Origin: JBQTKD01 sp052389435
GTDB taxonomy: Bacteria; Actinomycetota; Actinomycetes; Sporichthyales; Sporichthyaceae
Reading direction: 5' to 3'
Assembly: GCA_052389435.1 (NCBI GenBank)
Contig: JBQTIB010000024.1
Coordinates: 79,482-143,481 of the forward strand
Length of the DNA: 64,000 bases
Position numbers and translations under genes: made by a program. Position 1 is the stretch's first letter, and each line of letters opens with the position of its first letter. The notes below the pieces were generated by a model. It had not been told where the DNA came from, made no database searches, and was given only the letters and a program-made list of their open reading frames with translations. Shown here one piece after another: positions 26,202 through 35,314 of this stretch.

Positions 26202-27095
26202 TCACGAGGCGGCGCTCGATGCCCGTGGCTCGCGGAAGGGGCGCGACGGATATCCGGTGTCGAAGTGCATGTAGTCGGGGACGTCGATGTTCTGCCAGAT
26301 CCATCCCTCGCCCGTGAACAGGCGCCACGGCAGGCTGCCCTTGGTGACTACGCCGGGGCCGCGGCGGTCGGTGGCGTACTCGTCGCTGGGGGACCAGCAC
26401 GTGCAGCGCAGGTCTTTCCACGGGTTGCGAACGGGATTGACGTCGACGGCTCTGCCGTTGGCGTGGGGGGACGCCTTGACCGGGGCGTTGATCTGGTCGG
26501 GTTTGCGACAGTTGAAGGCCGAGGTGTTGTCGGCGCGCAGGCTCCGGTTGACGTCGCCGCCGTACTTCTCGACCGGTTCCATGCGGGTGATGGGGAACCC
26601 CTCGGCGTGGAGGCGGGAGAAGATCCGCACGACGCTGTCGGCGATGTCGCGGTGCACGATCAGCTGTCCGCGCTCGGTGTGTCCATCGAAGGTCACGAAG
26701 TTCAGTTCCACTCGACGCAGGTCGCTCCGCCCGACGGGGCAGCCGGGTCGCCAGGTGCCCGTCGCGACGATGCGCTCCCACTGCTGGTCGGGGATGCGTC
26801 TGATCGACGGGGCACGCACCTCGGCGGCGGCGGCGGTTGGCTCGGGCGAGGCGGACGGCGTTGGCGGGGGAGTCGGCGCGGCCTGGGGAGTCGGCGCGGC
26901 CGGGGGAGCCGTCTTCGGAGGCAGGACCGACACCGTCGAGGTACCCGCCTGGGCGGGGTAGGACTGCGCGTCGGCGGCGCAGCCGTAGGCCCCGAAGCCC
27001 ACGAGGGCGGACCCGGCGACCAGGCCGACGAGCGCGCGGCGGCGACGGGCGTGCGCCCGGGAGCGCGGGGGAACGAGGAGCGGCCTGTGCACCAA
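26202..27095 (-). CDS. VanY/M15-type D-Ala-D-Ala carboxypeptidase, exported
   Basis: This 297-residue protein has a basic N terminus with an uncleaved-looking anchor (ALVGLVAGSALVGFGAYGCA), a Pro/Ala-rich linker (residues 58-90) and an M15_4 peptidase domain. Zinc ligands sit in SPHANGRAVDVNPVRNP (His, Asp) and NIDVPDYMHFDTGYP (His). Such enzymes trim D-Ala or act as L-Ala-D-Glu endopeptidases on peptidoglycan. It lies among other wall genes (murJ, L,D-transpeptidase). Confidence 0.82.
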   Translation of the reverse strand: MVHRPLLVPPRSRAHARRRRALVGLVAGSALVGFGAYGCAADAQSYPAQAGTSTVSVLPPKTAPPAAPTPQAAPTPPPTPSASPEPTAAAAEVRAPSIRRIPDQQWERIVATGTWRPGCPVGRSDLRRVELNFVTFDGHTERGQLIVHRDIADSVVRIFSRLHAEGFPITRMEPVEKYGGDVNRSLRADNTSAFNCRKPDQINAPVKASPHANGRAVDVNPVRNPWKDLRCTCWSPSDEYATDRRGPGVVTKGSLPWRLFTGEGWIWQNIDVPDYMHFDTGYPSRPFREPRASSAAS

Positions 27096-27181
27096 TCTAG
27101 GTTACGAGGTAATGTAGAAATACGGCGGTGGTTCGGCCATTCTGTGCCGTTCGTGTCACGCTGTTCGGGCCCCGGGGGCTA

Positions 27182-28837
27182 TCACGGGGAGTCCTCGGGG
27201 GCCGGCGCTCGGACGCGAAGCACCGCGCCCAGGTAGCCCGGGTGACGCAGCCTCAGCATCAGTGCATAACACGCCGGCAGCGCGACGAGCCCGGTACCGA
27301 CCGACACCAGCGAGGCGCCGCGCCCGACGCCGAGCGCCGCCTCAGCCGCGGTCTCGATGCAGGCGAGCAGCACCGCAGCCGGAAGCACGCAGGCCACGGC
27401 GGGCCAGACGATCGTCGTCCAGTTCGTCGATTCCTGCGGGCGGAGCCGTCGATGCAATAGGCGCGCGGTTGCCGCCGCTCCCGCCAGCTACGCCACACCG
27501 TAGGCCCCTGCGATGCCGGCGACCGCCCAGCGCGGGGGAAGGGCCGCGTAGCACGCGAGCGACAGCACCGCGTGGAGACCGGTGACTCCGACGGTGAGCA
27601 GAAACGGCGTCCGTGCGTCGTCGAGGGCGTAGAAGGTTCGCACCAGCAGGTACTGGATCGAGAACGGGATCAGACCGATGCCGAAGGCCGACAGCATCCA
27701 GCCGATGGCGTAGGTGTCGGCCACGGTCATCTGTCCGTGCAGGAACACCACGGTGGCAACGTGCGGGCCGAGCGCGGCCAGGAACACGGCCGCCGGCACG
27801 ATCAGTACGGCCGTGGCACGCACGACGTCGACGAGTTCGTCCTGCAGCTGCCCGAGCGCGCCGCGTGCGGCGGCCCGACTCAGCCGCGGCAGAACCACCG
27901 TCAGCAGCGACACCGTGATCACGGAGTGCGGCAGCAGCCACAGCAGGTGGGCGTTGCCGTAGGCGCTGTAGCCGACGCCGTAGTCGACGCCCTCCGTCGC
28001 CGCCCGCGCCGACGTGGCGGTGGACAACCTGGTCGTGAGCCAGTAGCCGATCTGCGTGACTACGACAACCGCGACCATCCATCCCGACAGGCCGACCAGC
28101 CGGCCCAGGCCGCCGCGTCGCCAGTCGAACCGTGCGCGCCATCGGAACCCGATCGAACGCAGGAAGGGCAGCAGGACCAAGGCCTGCACGGCGATCCCGG
28201 CGGTGGTCCCCAGCCCGAGCAGGCGGGCGTCGGCGGGATCCATGCCGGCCGCGTCGGTCGTCGTTTGGGCCAGAGCGAGGTACAGCGCGAACGTCGCGCC
28301 CACCACGACGTTGTTCAGGACCGGTGCCCATGCCATCGGCCCGAAACGCCCGCGAGCGTTGAGGACCTGTCCGACGATCGTGAACACGCCGTAGAAGAAG
28401 ATCTGCGGGAGGCAGTACCGGGCAAAGCTCACGGTGAGTTCGCGCTGGGCCCCGGAGAAGTTCGAGTAGAGGTCGACGATCGGCGGCGCCGCGAGCCAGG
28501 CTCCGGCCGTCGTCACCGACAGAGCGACCAGGGTGGCCGTGAGCATCCGGTCGACGAAAGCGCGGCCGCCGTCGGGGTCGCGTTCCATGGCCCGCGTCAG
28601 TTGCGGCACGAACACGGCGTTGAGCGTTCCCCCGACGAGCAGGACGAACACGATGTTGGGGATCGTGTTGGCCACGTTGTAGGCGTCGGCGAGCAACGCC
28701 GAGCCCAGCGCCGCGGCGACCAGCACGCTGCGCACGAACCCGGTGGCACGGGACACCAGCGTGCCCACAGCGACTGTCGCACCCGACCGGGCGATCGACC
28801 TCCCTGCCGGCCGGGTGGGGAAGCGTGGACCGATCAA
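27182..28837 (-). pseudogene. murJ: MurJ lipid II flippase gene interrupted by an in-frame amber codon
   Basis: The frame from TTG 28837 encodes a MurJ/MviN protein (GTLVSRATGFVRSVLVAAAL, then DAYNVANTIPNIVFVLLVGG) with about twelve membrane helices. At 27488-27490 a TAG stops it after 449 residues. The same frame then continues for 101 codons with two more hydrophobic helices (IVWPAVACVLPAAVLLACIE and ASLVSVGTGLVALPACYALM). The joined length, about 550, is normal for MurJ. A single nonsense change, such as TAC to TAG, explains this. The 14-helix core may still function truncated, or a second murJ copy may exist. The TTG follows AAGGGGACAGGGC. Confidence 0.8.
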
Positions 28838-29191
28838 GCCCTGTCCCCTTCGAGTGGCACCCTGCCGCGACCGCGACGCGGCCCACTCTCCCAGCAAGCC
28901 GCCGTCACGTCGTGCCGTTCGAGCGCGCGGCGGGGCCGGCGTTGGGTCTGCCGACGGCGGGTGTCGGGGCGGGTGCTGCCGCTCGCGCGCGAAGACTCCT
29001 CGTCCCGGACTCGGTTCCCGGCGGCGAAGCCGGTTCGCAGGTTCACCTACGGCCAGCTCGCGCGCGAGCAGCGGACGTGACCGCGGCGCCCCGGCCACAG
29101 AGACGGGCGTGTCGGGCCAGGAGAACGACGCCGGCCCGCGGCGGTCCCGGTGGCATCCAGTCGCGAGGCCTCCGCCGGTATCCTGGACCGC
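28838..29191. other. Gene-poor gap upstream of murJ
   Basis: Open frames exist on both strands, but their products are Arg/Pro/Ala low-complexity with no family motifs. The region should contain the murJ promoter. I see no RNA gene or clear repeat. Confidence 0.3.
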
Positions 29192-29299
29192 GTGGACCCC
29201 GCCTACGTCGTCATCGCGCGCACGGCCCCGCCGGCGCTGCCGGCGGAGCGCGTGCGGTGGATCGCGCAGGACCTGCAGGCCCAGGTGTGGGCCGGGTGA
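29192..29299 (+). CDS. Small 35-residue hypothetical protein
   Basis: GTG at 29192 opens a 35-codon frame (VVIARTAPPALPAERVRWIA, then QDLQAQVWAG). Its TGA overlaps the GTG of the next gene (GTGA), which suggests coupling. No family is recognised; it could be only the leader of the downstream membrane protein. Confidence 0.35.
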   Translation: MDPAYVVIARTAPPALPAERVRWIAQDLQAQVWAG

Positions 29300-29916
29300 T
29301 CGACCCCGGTCGGCAACGCTCGGCGGGGGAGTCGGCGCGGTCGCTTCGACTGCTTACGGCCGGGGTGGCCGCGGGGTTCGGCGTGCTGGGATGGCTCGGT
29401 GCGCAGGTCGCGACACTCGCGCTGCTCGGGCACGGTCACCTCGACGCGTCCGGTCACGGTTTCCGGCACGTGCACGGCTACGCGACCCCGACGGCACTCG
29501 CGGCGGCCGCGATGGTGGCCGCATGCCTGCTCGCGCTGAGCCTGCTGCCCGGGACCGGCCCCCGAGCCGACGGGGCGCGAACCCGCCCGTCCCTGCTGGT
29601 CGGCGTCGCCGCACCCGCCGCGGCCTTCGTGGCGCTGGAGGGCTTCGACGCCTTGATCACCGGTGCCGAGGTGGCCCACGCAGGGCGGGCGCTGGCCGTC
29701 GGGGTCGCGTGCCAGGCCCTGTTCGGGCTTGGCGCCGCTTATCTGGCTGCGACCTGCCGGGACCGCGCGCTGTCCCCGACGCCGGCAGGTGCACCGGTGG
29801 GCCTGCCGGCGCCGCGGCGGTCCCTGCCCCGCCCCGGCCACCGCGTTGCGACCTGCTCGGCCTGGCTCACCGGTCCGGCCGGGTCGCGGGCTCCGCCTCC
29901 GCTCGCCACACTCTGA
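29296..29916 (+). CDS. Hypothetical membrane protein, four helices
   Basis: This 206-residue protein has hydrophobic stretches near residues 18-42, 70-90, 100-125 and 140-155. A His-rich loop lies between the first two (HGHLDASGHGFRHVHGY). I do not recognise the family. The His-rich extracytoplasmic loop and its place beside the HupE/UreJ gene suggest metal handling, which is inference. The last 45 residues are low-complexity and may be a spurious extension. Confidence 0.5.
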   Translation: MIDPGRQRSAGESARSLRLLTAGVAAGFGVLGWLGAQVATLALLGHGHLDASGHGFRHVHGYATPTALAAAAMVAACLLALSLLPGTGPRADGARTRPSLLVGVAAPAAAFVALEGFDALITGAEVAHAGRALAVGVACQALFGLGAAYLAATCRDRALSPTPAGAPVGLPAPRRSLPRPGHRVATCSAWLTGPAGSRAPPPLATL

Positions 29917-29998
29917 CGCTCCGTCGGTTTCGCGGCCAGCCGTACCCCCGCCATGCGGTGGCGCGCGCGTGGCCCCGGGTGAGAGGCATTCCTCAGTC

Positions 29999-31066
29999 AT
30001 GTCCGCACGTCCCGCGCGCTGTGCGCGCCTTCTCGTTCCACTGGCCGCCGTGGTCGCCGTCGTGGCCGGCGCCGGCCCGGCGGTCGCGCACGGCCTCGGC
30101 GACGACGTCGTCGGCAAATCGGTCCCGGATTTCGTGTTCGTCGGCATCGAGCACATGCTGCTGGGCTGGGACCACCTGCTGTTCATCGTCGCGGTCGTCG
30201 TGCTCGCCGGAGCGCCGCGGCGAGCGGCGAAGTTCATCAGCCTGTTCGCCGCCGGGCACAGCCTGACCCTGATCGTCGCCACCCTCGCCGAGTGGCAGTT
30301 GAATCCCGATCTGGTCGACGTCGTGATCGCGCTGAGCATCGTGTTCGTCGGGGTCGTCGGCGCACGCGGCGCCCCCTACCCGTGGCGTTTGTTCGGCGCG
30401 GGGGTCTTCGGGTTCGGCCTCGTGCACGGGCTCGGCCTGTCGACCCGGTTCCAGGAAACCGGGCTGCCCGACGACGGACTGCTCCCGCGGCTGATCGCGT
30501 TCAACGTCGGCATCGAGATCGGGCAGCTGCTGGCGATCTCGGCGATCGTCCTGGTCGGGTTGTTGGCGCTGGACTTCTCCGGGCTGGCAGAACGGGCGCG
30601 GGCCCCCCACGTGCTGCGCCTGGTCAACCTGGCGGTGGTGGTGGTCGGGGTCGCCGCCGCGGGCGTCATGACCGCGCGCGCGGCCGAGGACCCCTACGCG
30701 GACCTGGTCGCCGGTAGCACGGGCGGGTGCACGGTCCGTCAGGTCGAGGCGCCGGTGGTGCTCGAAGGCGAGCACCCGCCGAAGAACTTCTTCGCCCCGG
30801 GAGAGCGCTGGAAGCAGGAGGACTTCGGGCACGTCGTTGGCGACGACTTCGTCGTCGTTCGCTACCGCGACTCTCTCACCGAGGCGCAGTGGGCTCCGAT
30901 CAAGGCGTTCGTCGAGAGCACCGAGGGTGTCATTGCCGGATCGGTACCCGATCAGGCCGGCGCGCTGGAGGTCACCACCCAACGTCGCACGCTCAGTTGC
31001 GCGGAACTCGACACAGAGACTGCCACGGCTTTCGGCCGGCTGTGGCTCAGCGAGCGGAAGGGGTGA
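29999..31066 (+). CDS. HupE/UreJ-family membrane protein fused to a DUF3105-like domain
   Basis: This 355-residue protein has a signal peptide ending PAVAHGLGDD and a HupE/UreJ_2 membrane domain. His-bearing helix motifs are GIEHMLLGWDHLLFIV, FAAGHSLTLIV and GFGLVHGLGLSTRF. A C-terminal soluble domain from about residue 240 (CTVRQVEAPVV, then FVVVRYRDSLTEAQWAPIKA) resembles DUF3105. HupE/UreJ proteins are linked to nickel or cobalt uptake, but this subfamily often sits with copper genes. The ATG at 29999 is close to a GAGAGG ribosome site. Confidence 0.75.
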   Translation: MSARPARCARLLVPLAAVVAVVAGAGPAVAHGLGDDVVGKSVPDFVFVGIEHMLLGWDHLLFIVAVVVLAGAPRRAAKFISLFAAGHSLTLIVATLAEWQLNPDLVDVVIALSIVFVGVVGARGAPYPWRLFGAGVFGFGLVHGLGLSTRFQETGLPDDGLLPRLIAFNVGIEIGQLLAISAIVLVGLLALDFSGLAERARAPHVLRLVNLAVVVVGVAAAGVMTARAAEDPYADLVAGSTGGCTVRQVEAPVVLEGEHPPKNFFAPGERWKQEDFGHVVGDDFVVVRYRDSLTEAQWAPIKAFVESTEGVIAGSVPDQAGALEVTTQRRTLSCAELDTETATAFGRLWLSERKG

Positions 31067-31338
31067 GGCGGGCAGGAAGCGCTGATCGACCCGTGTGAGA
31101 CGTCCTGACTCCAACCACCGGGTCGACGTTCTCGGTGCGGCGATGCACCGCTACACCTCCGACGGCGACCCAACCGGGTCTCTGCCCGACGCTCGCTGAA
31201 CTGACGCGGCGTCAACTTGCGGTGAACGGCGAAGGGCACAGCGATCTCTGGATCCGTATCCCCGTCGCAAACGAACGACTGGGATGGGCGTTGTGACCGC
31301 GACACGGATCTCGGCCGAGTCGAGGCGGTGAACGAGCG

Positions 31339-31407
31339 CCCGGCCTGCGGCCGGGGATTCGGTCCGGCCTGCGGCCGGGCTCTGCCGTCGCGACCCCAGG
31401 GGTCGCG
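31339..31407. repeat. Tandem palindromes upstream of the ParB-like gene
   Basis: CCCGGCC-TGC-GGCCGGG forms a perfect hairpin at 31339-31355. The same 15-mer CGGCCTGCGGCCGGG recurs at 31365-31379, 24 bases later. CGCGACCCC-A-GGGGTCGCG, a 9-bp-arm palindrome, follows at 31389-31407. Three hairpins within 70 bases are unusual even in GC-rich DNA. Confidence 0.65.
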
Positions 31408-31424
31408 GGTGGCGGCCGCCTAAC

Positions 31425-31555
31425 GCCCCGCGTCTCACGGTCAAGGGCACGCGGCCCAAGGCCCGGCGAAACCCCGCCTCCTCCGCTTCGCTCCCCCGTC
31501 GGGCTTTACCGGCCCTCGAGCCGCGCCTCCCTTGACCGCGAGCCTCGCGCGGGGC
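31425..31555. repeat. Long imperfect inverted repeat (candidate oriT or origin)
   Basis: The left arm (31425-31447) contains CTCACGGTCAAGGG. The right arm (31529-31555) contains CCCTTGACCGCGAG followed by a GCGGGGC end, complementary apart from one mismatch and a short insertion. About 80 bases lie between the arms. It ends 78 bases before the ParB-like ATG. Confidence 0.55.
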
Positions 31556-31632
31556 GTGTGGCAGGCGGAGCGGCAGGCCAGTGGGCCTGCCCGGCGCAAC
31601 CGCCGCCACAAAGACGAAGGACGGGAACCCCC

Positions 31633-33156
31633 ATGGCTCACAAGACCACCGCGACCGCCGAGGACTGTGCGGTGCTCGCACCCACGATCGAACTGCTCGA
31701 CCCCGCCACCCTGCTCGTGGACCTCAACGTCCGTCACGACGCCCGCCTGGACCCGGCGTTCCTGGCCAGCGTCAAGGAACACGGCGTCCTCGTGCCGATC
31801 GTCGCCGTCCGCACCGCCGAGGGCGCGGTCCGGGTCCGGTTCGGACACCGGCGCACCCTCGCCGCCGTCGAGGTCGCCCGCCCGGTCGTGCCCGTCGTTC
31901 TGGTGGCCGACGAGGCCGCCGACGAAGCCGCGCAGGTCGAGCGGATCGTCGGGCAGTGGGCCGAGAACGAGCACCGCACGTCGTTGACCGCGGCCGAGCG
32001 GGTCGGCGCGCTCGCCCAGCTCGCCGCCTTCGGCATCAGCCCCGCTCAGATCGCGAAGCGAACCAAGACCGGCCGAGCCGAAGTCGACGCCGCCCTCGCC
32101 GTCGCGGGCAGCGACCTGGCCAAGGCCGCGACCGTGCGCTACGACTTCCTCGACCTCGCGCAGGCCGCGACCGTCGCGGAATTCGAGTCTGAGGTCGAGG
32201 CGGTCAAGGCGCTGGTGGCGGCGGCGAAGAACGGACAGTTCGACCACGTCGCGCAGCGGCTACGCGACGAGCGAGCCGAGGCCGCCCGCCGGGCAGAGCT
32301 CGAACGGGAACTGACCGCCGCAGGCGTTCAGGTTGTTCCCGCACCCCGACACGGCGAGACGGTCAGGCCTCTCACCCACCTCGACGGCCCCGACGGCGAA
32401 CCCCTCACCACGCAGGGACACCGAGACTGCCCCGGCCACGCCGCCTACGTCGGCCTCGTCCACGGCTGGATCGACCCCGCCACCGGCACACCGATCGTCG
32501 ACGAAGACCACGGAGACGAGGACGCCGCCGCCGACCTATCGAACGACAAGGAGGCTGGGCGGGCGCAGGAGTGGGGTGCCTACGTCGCCGTGAGTTACGC
32601 CTGCACCGCACCGACCGCGCATGGACACCGCGACCGCTACGGCAACGACCGATCCACCCGCCCCCTGCCACGCGCCGACGAGATGGGCGAAGCCGAGCGG
32701 GAAGCCGCCCGCGAGGCCCGCCGCGAGGTCGTCGAGAACAACAAGGCGTGGGCCTCCGCCCAGAAGGTTCGCCGCGCGTGGCTGCAGAGCTTCGCCGCCC
32801 GCAAGACCCCGCCCAAGGGTGCCGCCGCTTTCGTTGCGGCCGCGCTCGCCACCGACGCCGAAATCGTCGCGGGCATGGGCGGCAACGCCCTGGCGGCCGA
32901 GGTGCTCGGCCTGCCCGCCGGCGGCTACGGCCGCAACACCGCACTGCAGGACCTGACCGCGCAGATCTCCGAGGCCCGTGCGCTCGTCGTCGTCCTGGTC
33001 CAGGTGCTCGCCGCGTACGAAGCCCGCGCCGACCGCGACGACTGGCGCCACCACCGTGCCCACACCGCCCGCTACCTCGGCTGGCTCACGGCCAACGGCT
33101 ACACCCTCGCCGAGGTCGAACAGCGCGCCTGCGGCGCGGCCACCGACGAGCACTGA
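31633..33156 (+). CDS. ParB/Spo0J-like nuclease-domain protein of the conjugative element
   Basis: This 507-residue protein carries an N-terminal ParB/Srx domain (LLVDLNVRHDARLDPAFLAS, then VKEHGVLVPIVAV) and the nucleotide-contact motif RVRFGHRRTLAAVE. An HTH-like region follows (ISPAQIAKRTKTGRAEVDAA). The rest, from about residue 200, is helical and charged and of unknown role. Such ParB-like proteins are common in actinobacterial mobile elements, where they may act in DNA binding or maintenance. No parA partner is present. GAAGGACGGGAACCCCC precedes the ATG. Confidence 0.75.
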   Translation: MAHKTTATAEDCAVLAPTIELLDPATLLVDLNVRHDARLDPAFLASVKEHGVLVPIVAVRTAEGAVRVRFGHRRTLAAVEVARPVVPVVLVADEAADEAAQVERIVGQWAENEHRTSLTAAERVGALAQLAAFGISPAQIAKRTKTGRAEVDAALAVAGSDLAKAATVRYDFLDLAQAATVAEFESEVEAVKALVAAAKNGQFDHVAQRLRDERAEAARRAELERELTAAGVQVVPAPRHGETVRPLTHLDGPDGEPLTTQGHRDCPGHAAYVGLVHGWIDPATGTPIVDEDHGDEDAAADLSNDKEAGRAQEWGAYVAVSYACTAPTAHGHRDRYGNDRSTRPLPRADEMGEAEREAAREARREVVENNKAWASAQKVRRAWLQSFAARKTPPKGAAAFVAAALATDAEIVAGMGGNALAAEVLGLPAGGYGRNTALQDLTAQISEARALVVVLVQVLAAYEARADRDDWRHHRAHTARYLGWLTANGYTLAEVEQRACGAATDEH

Positions 33157-33216
33157 CCTGCCCTGCCCGGCGTCGACCACCCGGCGCCGGGCACCGGGAC
33201 CACGCCAACGAGGTAC

Positions 33217-34347
33217 TCAGCCGCTTCGTCGCCCTCCGCCGAGCTGCGGGCCTTCGACGCGGACCAGAGGGAACGGCGTCAGGAGGTGGCCGCCGTAACC
33301 TGTCGCCAACGCCGCCTGCAGCGCCTGGAGGCCGTTTGCACCCTGCAGGCCGAGGACCTCTGCCAACCGACGCACCGTCAGATAGTCGACGCCGCGTCCT
33401 TCGGCCGCGGCGACGGCGGCATCTACGTTCTCGCGCGCGATCCGCACTACCTCGGGGCCGACGAGTGGGGAGAGCTCGGCCGCCTTCGCACGCTCGTAGT
33501 CGAGTTCGCAGACCCCCAGCGTTTCTCGCATGACCTCGGCGGCCTCGTCCAGCGTCGTGGTTCCCTGCAGGAGGCGGGCCGGAGACTCGTTCCCCGCAAG
33601 GTAGGCGTCGACCGTCCACACCGAAGCAACCTCGTCGTCCAGCACGACGAAGTCACCCGCATCGCGGACCTCGACCGTTCCTCGCACCCCGCAAGCTGCG
33701 GCGGCGAACACCCCGGAGGCCTCCGAGGGATGCCAGGAGAACACCGCGCTCAGCGCAGCGATGCGGGCGGTGTCGACTGGTCGACACCGAAGCGCACCCA
33801 GACCTTCCAGTCGCGCGAGCACAACCCCCGGTTCTATCTCGCCGTCGACGCCCGGCCCGGCGACGGCGAGGCGGCAGGGCAGACGCGAGGCCGTGCAGGC
33901 GGCAAGCGCCATCAAGTCGGCCAGTGGGCTGCGAAGCCGAGGCTCGCCGCCCTGGGCGAGAACGTCACCCCCGACATCTAGCAGCACCAGTTCGTTTGCG
34001 CCGACGACGTCGACGACGTGCCGGATCTGGTCGGCCATCCCGGTCACGCCCGAGGAGCCATCCATTAAGAACAGTCGAGCGCCGAGCTCGTTGGCGAGCC
34101 GAGGCAACGTAGAGCCCGCCGGCGGCTGCATCGTGGTCGAGGCCACGACCTCCAGCGCTCCCGGGGCGTGCCGGCGCAGATCCGCGAAGTCGACAGCTAC
34201 CCGCGGACCGGGCAGCGGGTCGACCAACAGACGGTCCCACGACCACGAAAGAACACACACTTCCCCACCCACGCCGAGAAGCGGAGCGAGCATTGCCGCG
34301 GCGATGGCGTCGCCACCGCCCCCCGCAGCAATCAACAGAGACCGCAC
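33217..34347 (-). CDS. DUF1152 family protein
   Basis: This 376-residue protein starts with a Rossmann-like glycine loop (LLIAAGGGGDAIAAAMLA) and contains the characteristic LVLLDVGGDVLAQGGEPRLR followed by SPLADLMAL. These motifs are typical of DUF1152, whose function is not known to me. It is transcribed toward the ParB-like gene and divergently from gntR. It may be a passenger gene of the element. Confidence 0.75.
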   Translation of the reverse strand: MRSLLIAAGGGGDAIAAAMLAPLLGVGGEVCVLSWSWDRLLVDPLPGPRVAVDFADLRRHAPGALEVVASTTMQPPAGSTLPRLANELGARLFLMDGSSGVTGMADQIRHVVDVVGANELVLLDVGGDVLAQGGEPRLRSPLADLMALAACTASRLPCRLAVAGPGVDGEIEPGVVLARLEGLGALRCRPVDTARIAALSAVFSWHPSEASGVFAAAACGVRGTVEVRDAGDFVVLDDEVASVWTVDAYLAGNESPARLLQGTTTLDEAAEVMRETLGVCELDYERAKAAELSPLVGPEVVRIARENVDAAVAAAEGRGVDYLTVRRLAEVLGLQGANGLQALQAALATGYGGHLLTPFPLVRVEGPQLGGGRRSG

Positions 34348-34396
34348 GGTCCCCAGCCTATGAGCACCCCGCTTGACGGTGCACGCTAAACTGGCC

Positions 34397-34412
34397 AGTG
34401 GTATAGGGCAGT
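34397..34412. promoter_or_regulatory. Putative GntR operator at the gntR promoter
   Basis: AGTGGTATAGGGCAGT lies 12 bases before the gntR ATG and matches 12 of 16 bases of AGTGGCATAGTCCACT in the inverted repeat at 35315-35354. It also overlaps the palindrome ACTGGCCAGT (34390-34399). Autoregulation is likely. Confidence 0.5.
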
Positions 34413-34424
34413 TGCGGAGGTGTA

Positions 34425-35180
34425 ATGCCGGAGATCGAGCAGGTTCTGCCCAAGTACCTGCAGATCGCGGGCTACATCCGCGACCAGATCGTGCGCGGCG
34501 ACCTCAAGCCCGGCGACGAAGTGCCCTCCGAGCGCGAGATAGCGGCCTCGTGGAGCGTCGCACGCCCGACGGCAACCAAGGCACTGGAAGCGCTGCGCGT
34601 TCAGGGCTTCGTAGAATCCGTCCAGGGGTCCGGGACCTACGTCCGCGCCCGCGGCGCGTCCTCCGCGCCGCGAGCCCGCGAGCGATACGACCGCGCGCGC
34701 GAGCACGGAGGCATGTACGGCGAGAACGAAACGATGCGGCTCCTCTCGGCCGAAATGGTTACCGCGCCGGACTACGTGGTCGACGCTCTTGGGCTGCCCG
34801 CCGACGGCTCCGCAATTCGACGAACGCGTCTCATCACCAGCTCGGTCGACGGGCCGGTCGAGCTTGCAACCTCCTGGTTTTCTGCGGACCTGGCCGAGGT
34901 CGCGCCCGGACTGCTCGAGCTCAAGGGCCTACGCGGCGGGACCGCGAAGTACATCGCAGAGGTCACCGACCTGGACCCCTCCTACGCCCGCGATCAGGTG
35001 ATGGCGCGTCTCGCCACGGCCGAGGAACGCCGCCACCTCGAACTCCCGCGTCCGGCCGCGGTACTCGTGCACTGGCTGATTCTTTCCGGCCCCGACGACC
35101 GCCCAGTCGAGTTCGACGAGGGCGTCTATCCGCAGGCGCGGTGGGCCATGCGCCAGGACTACGTCCTGCCCGCACGCTAA
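34425..35180 (+). CDS. GntR-family regulator (HutC/UTRA type), KorSA-like
   Basis: This 251-residue protein has a GntR winged helix (KYLQIAGYIRDQIVRGDLKP, then SEREIAASWSVARPTATKAL) and a UTRA effector domain (RTRLITSSVDGPVELATSWF) of the HutC subfamily. GntR regulators with this layout (KorSA-like) control transfer genes in actinobacterial integrative elements. CGGAGGTGTA precedes the ATG. Candidate operators lie at its own promoter and, as a perfect double site, upstream of the next operon. It is probably the master repressor of transfer. Confidence 0.85.
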   Translation: MPEIEQVLPKYLQIAGYIRDQIVRGDLKPGDEVPSEREIAASWSVARPTATKALEALRVQGFVESVQGSGTYVRARGASSAPRARERYDRAREHGGMYGENETMRLLSAEMVTAPDYVVDALGLPADGSAIRRTRLITSSVDGPVELATSWFSADLAEVAPGLLELKGLRGGTAKYIAEVTDLDPSYARDQVMARLATAEERRHLELPRPAAVLVHWLILSGPDDRPVEFDEGVYPQARWAMRQDYVLPAR

Positions 35181-35314
35181 CCACCCCGCCAGATCGGTAG
35201 GGGACTCCGGGCTGTCGAGTCCGGCTGCGCGGCCCTACTTCGCCCTCGACGCGTCAGCGGGCTTTTCGTCCGAGCCGCCGCGTCTCGTCTGGCCAGCCCC
35301 CGCCAATTTTGCAA

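Larger units (their letters stand above)
31067..31632. other. 566-base gap before the ParB-like gene; hairpin-rich
   Basis: No gene is supported here. The second half holds two copies of a CGGCCTGCGGCCGGG palindrome, a perfect 9-bp inverted repeat and a long imperfect inverted repeat spanning 31425-31555, each described separately. The stretch separates the metal island from the conjugation genes and could hold oriT, a replication origin or the parB promoter. Confidence 0.5.
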
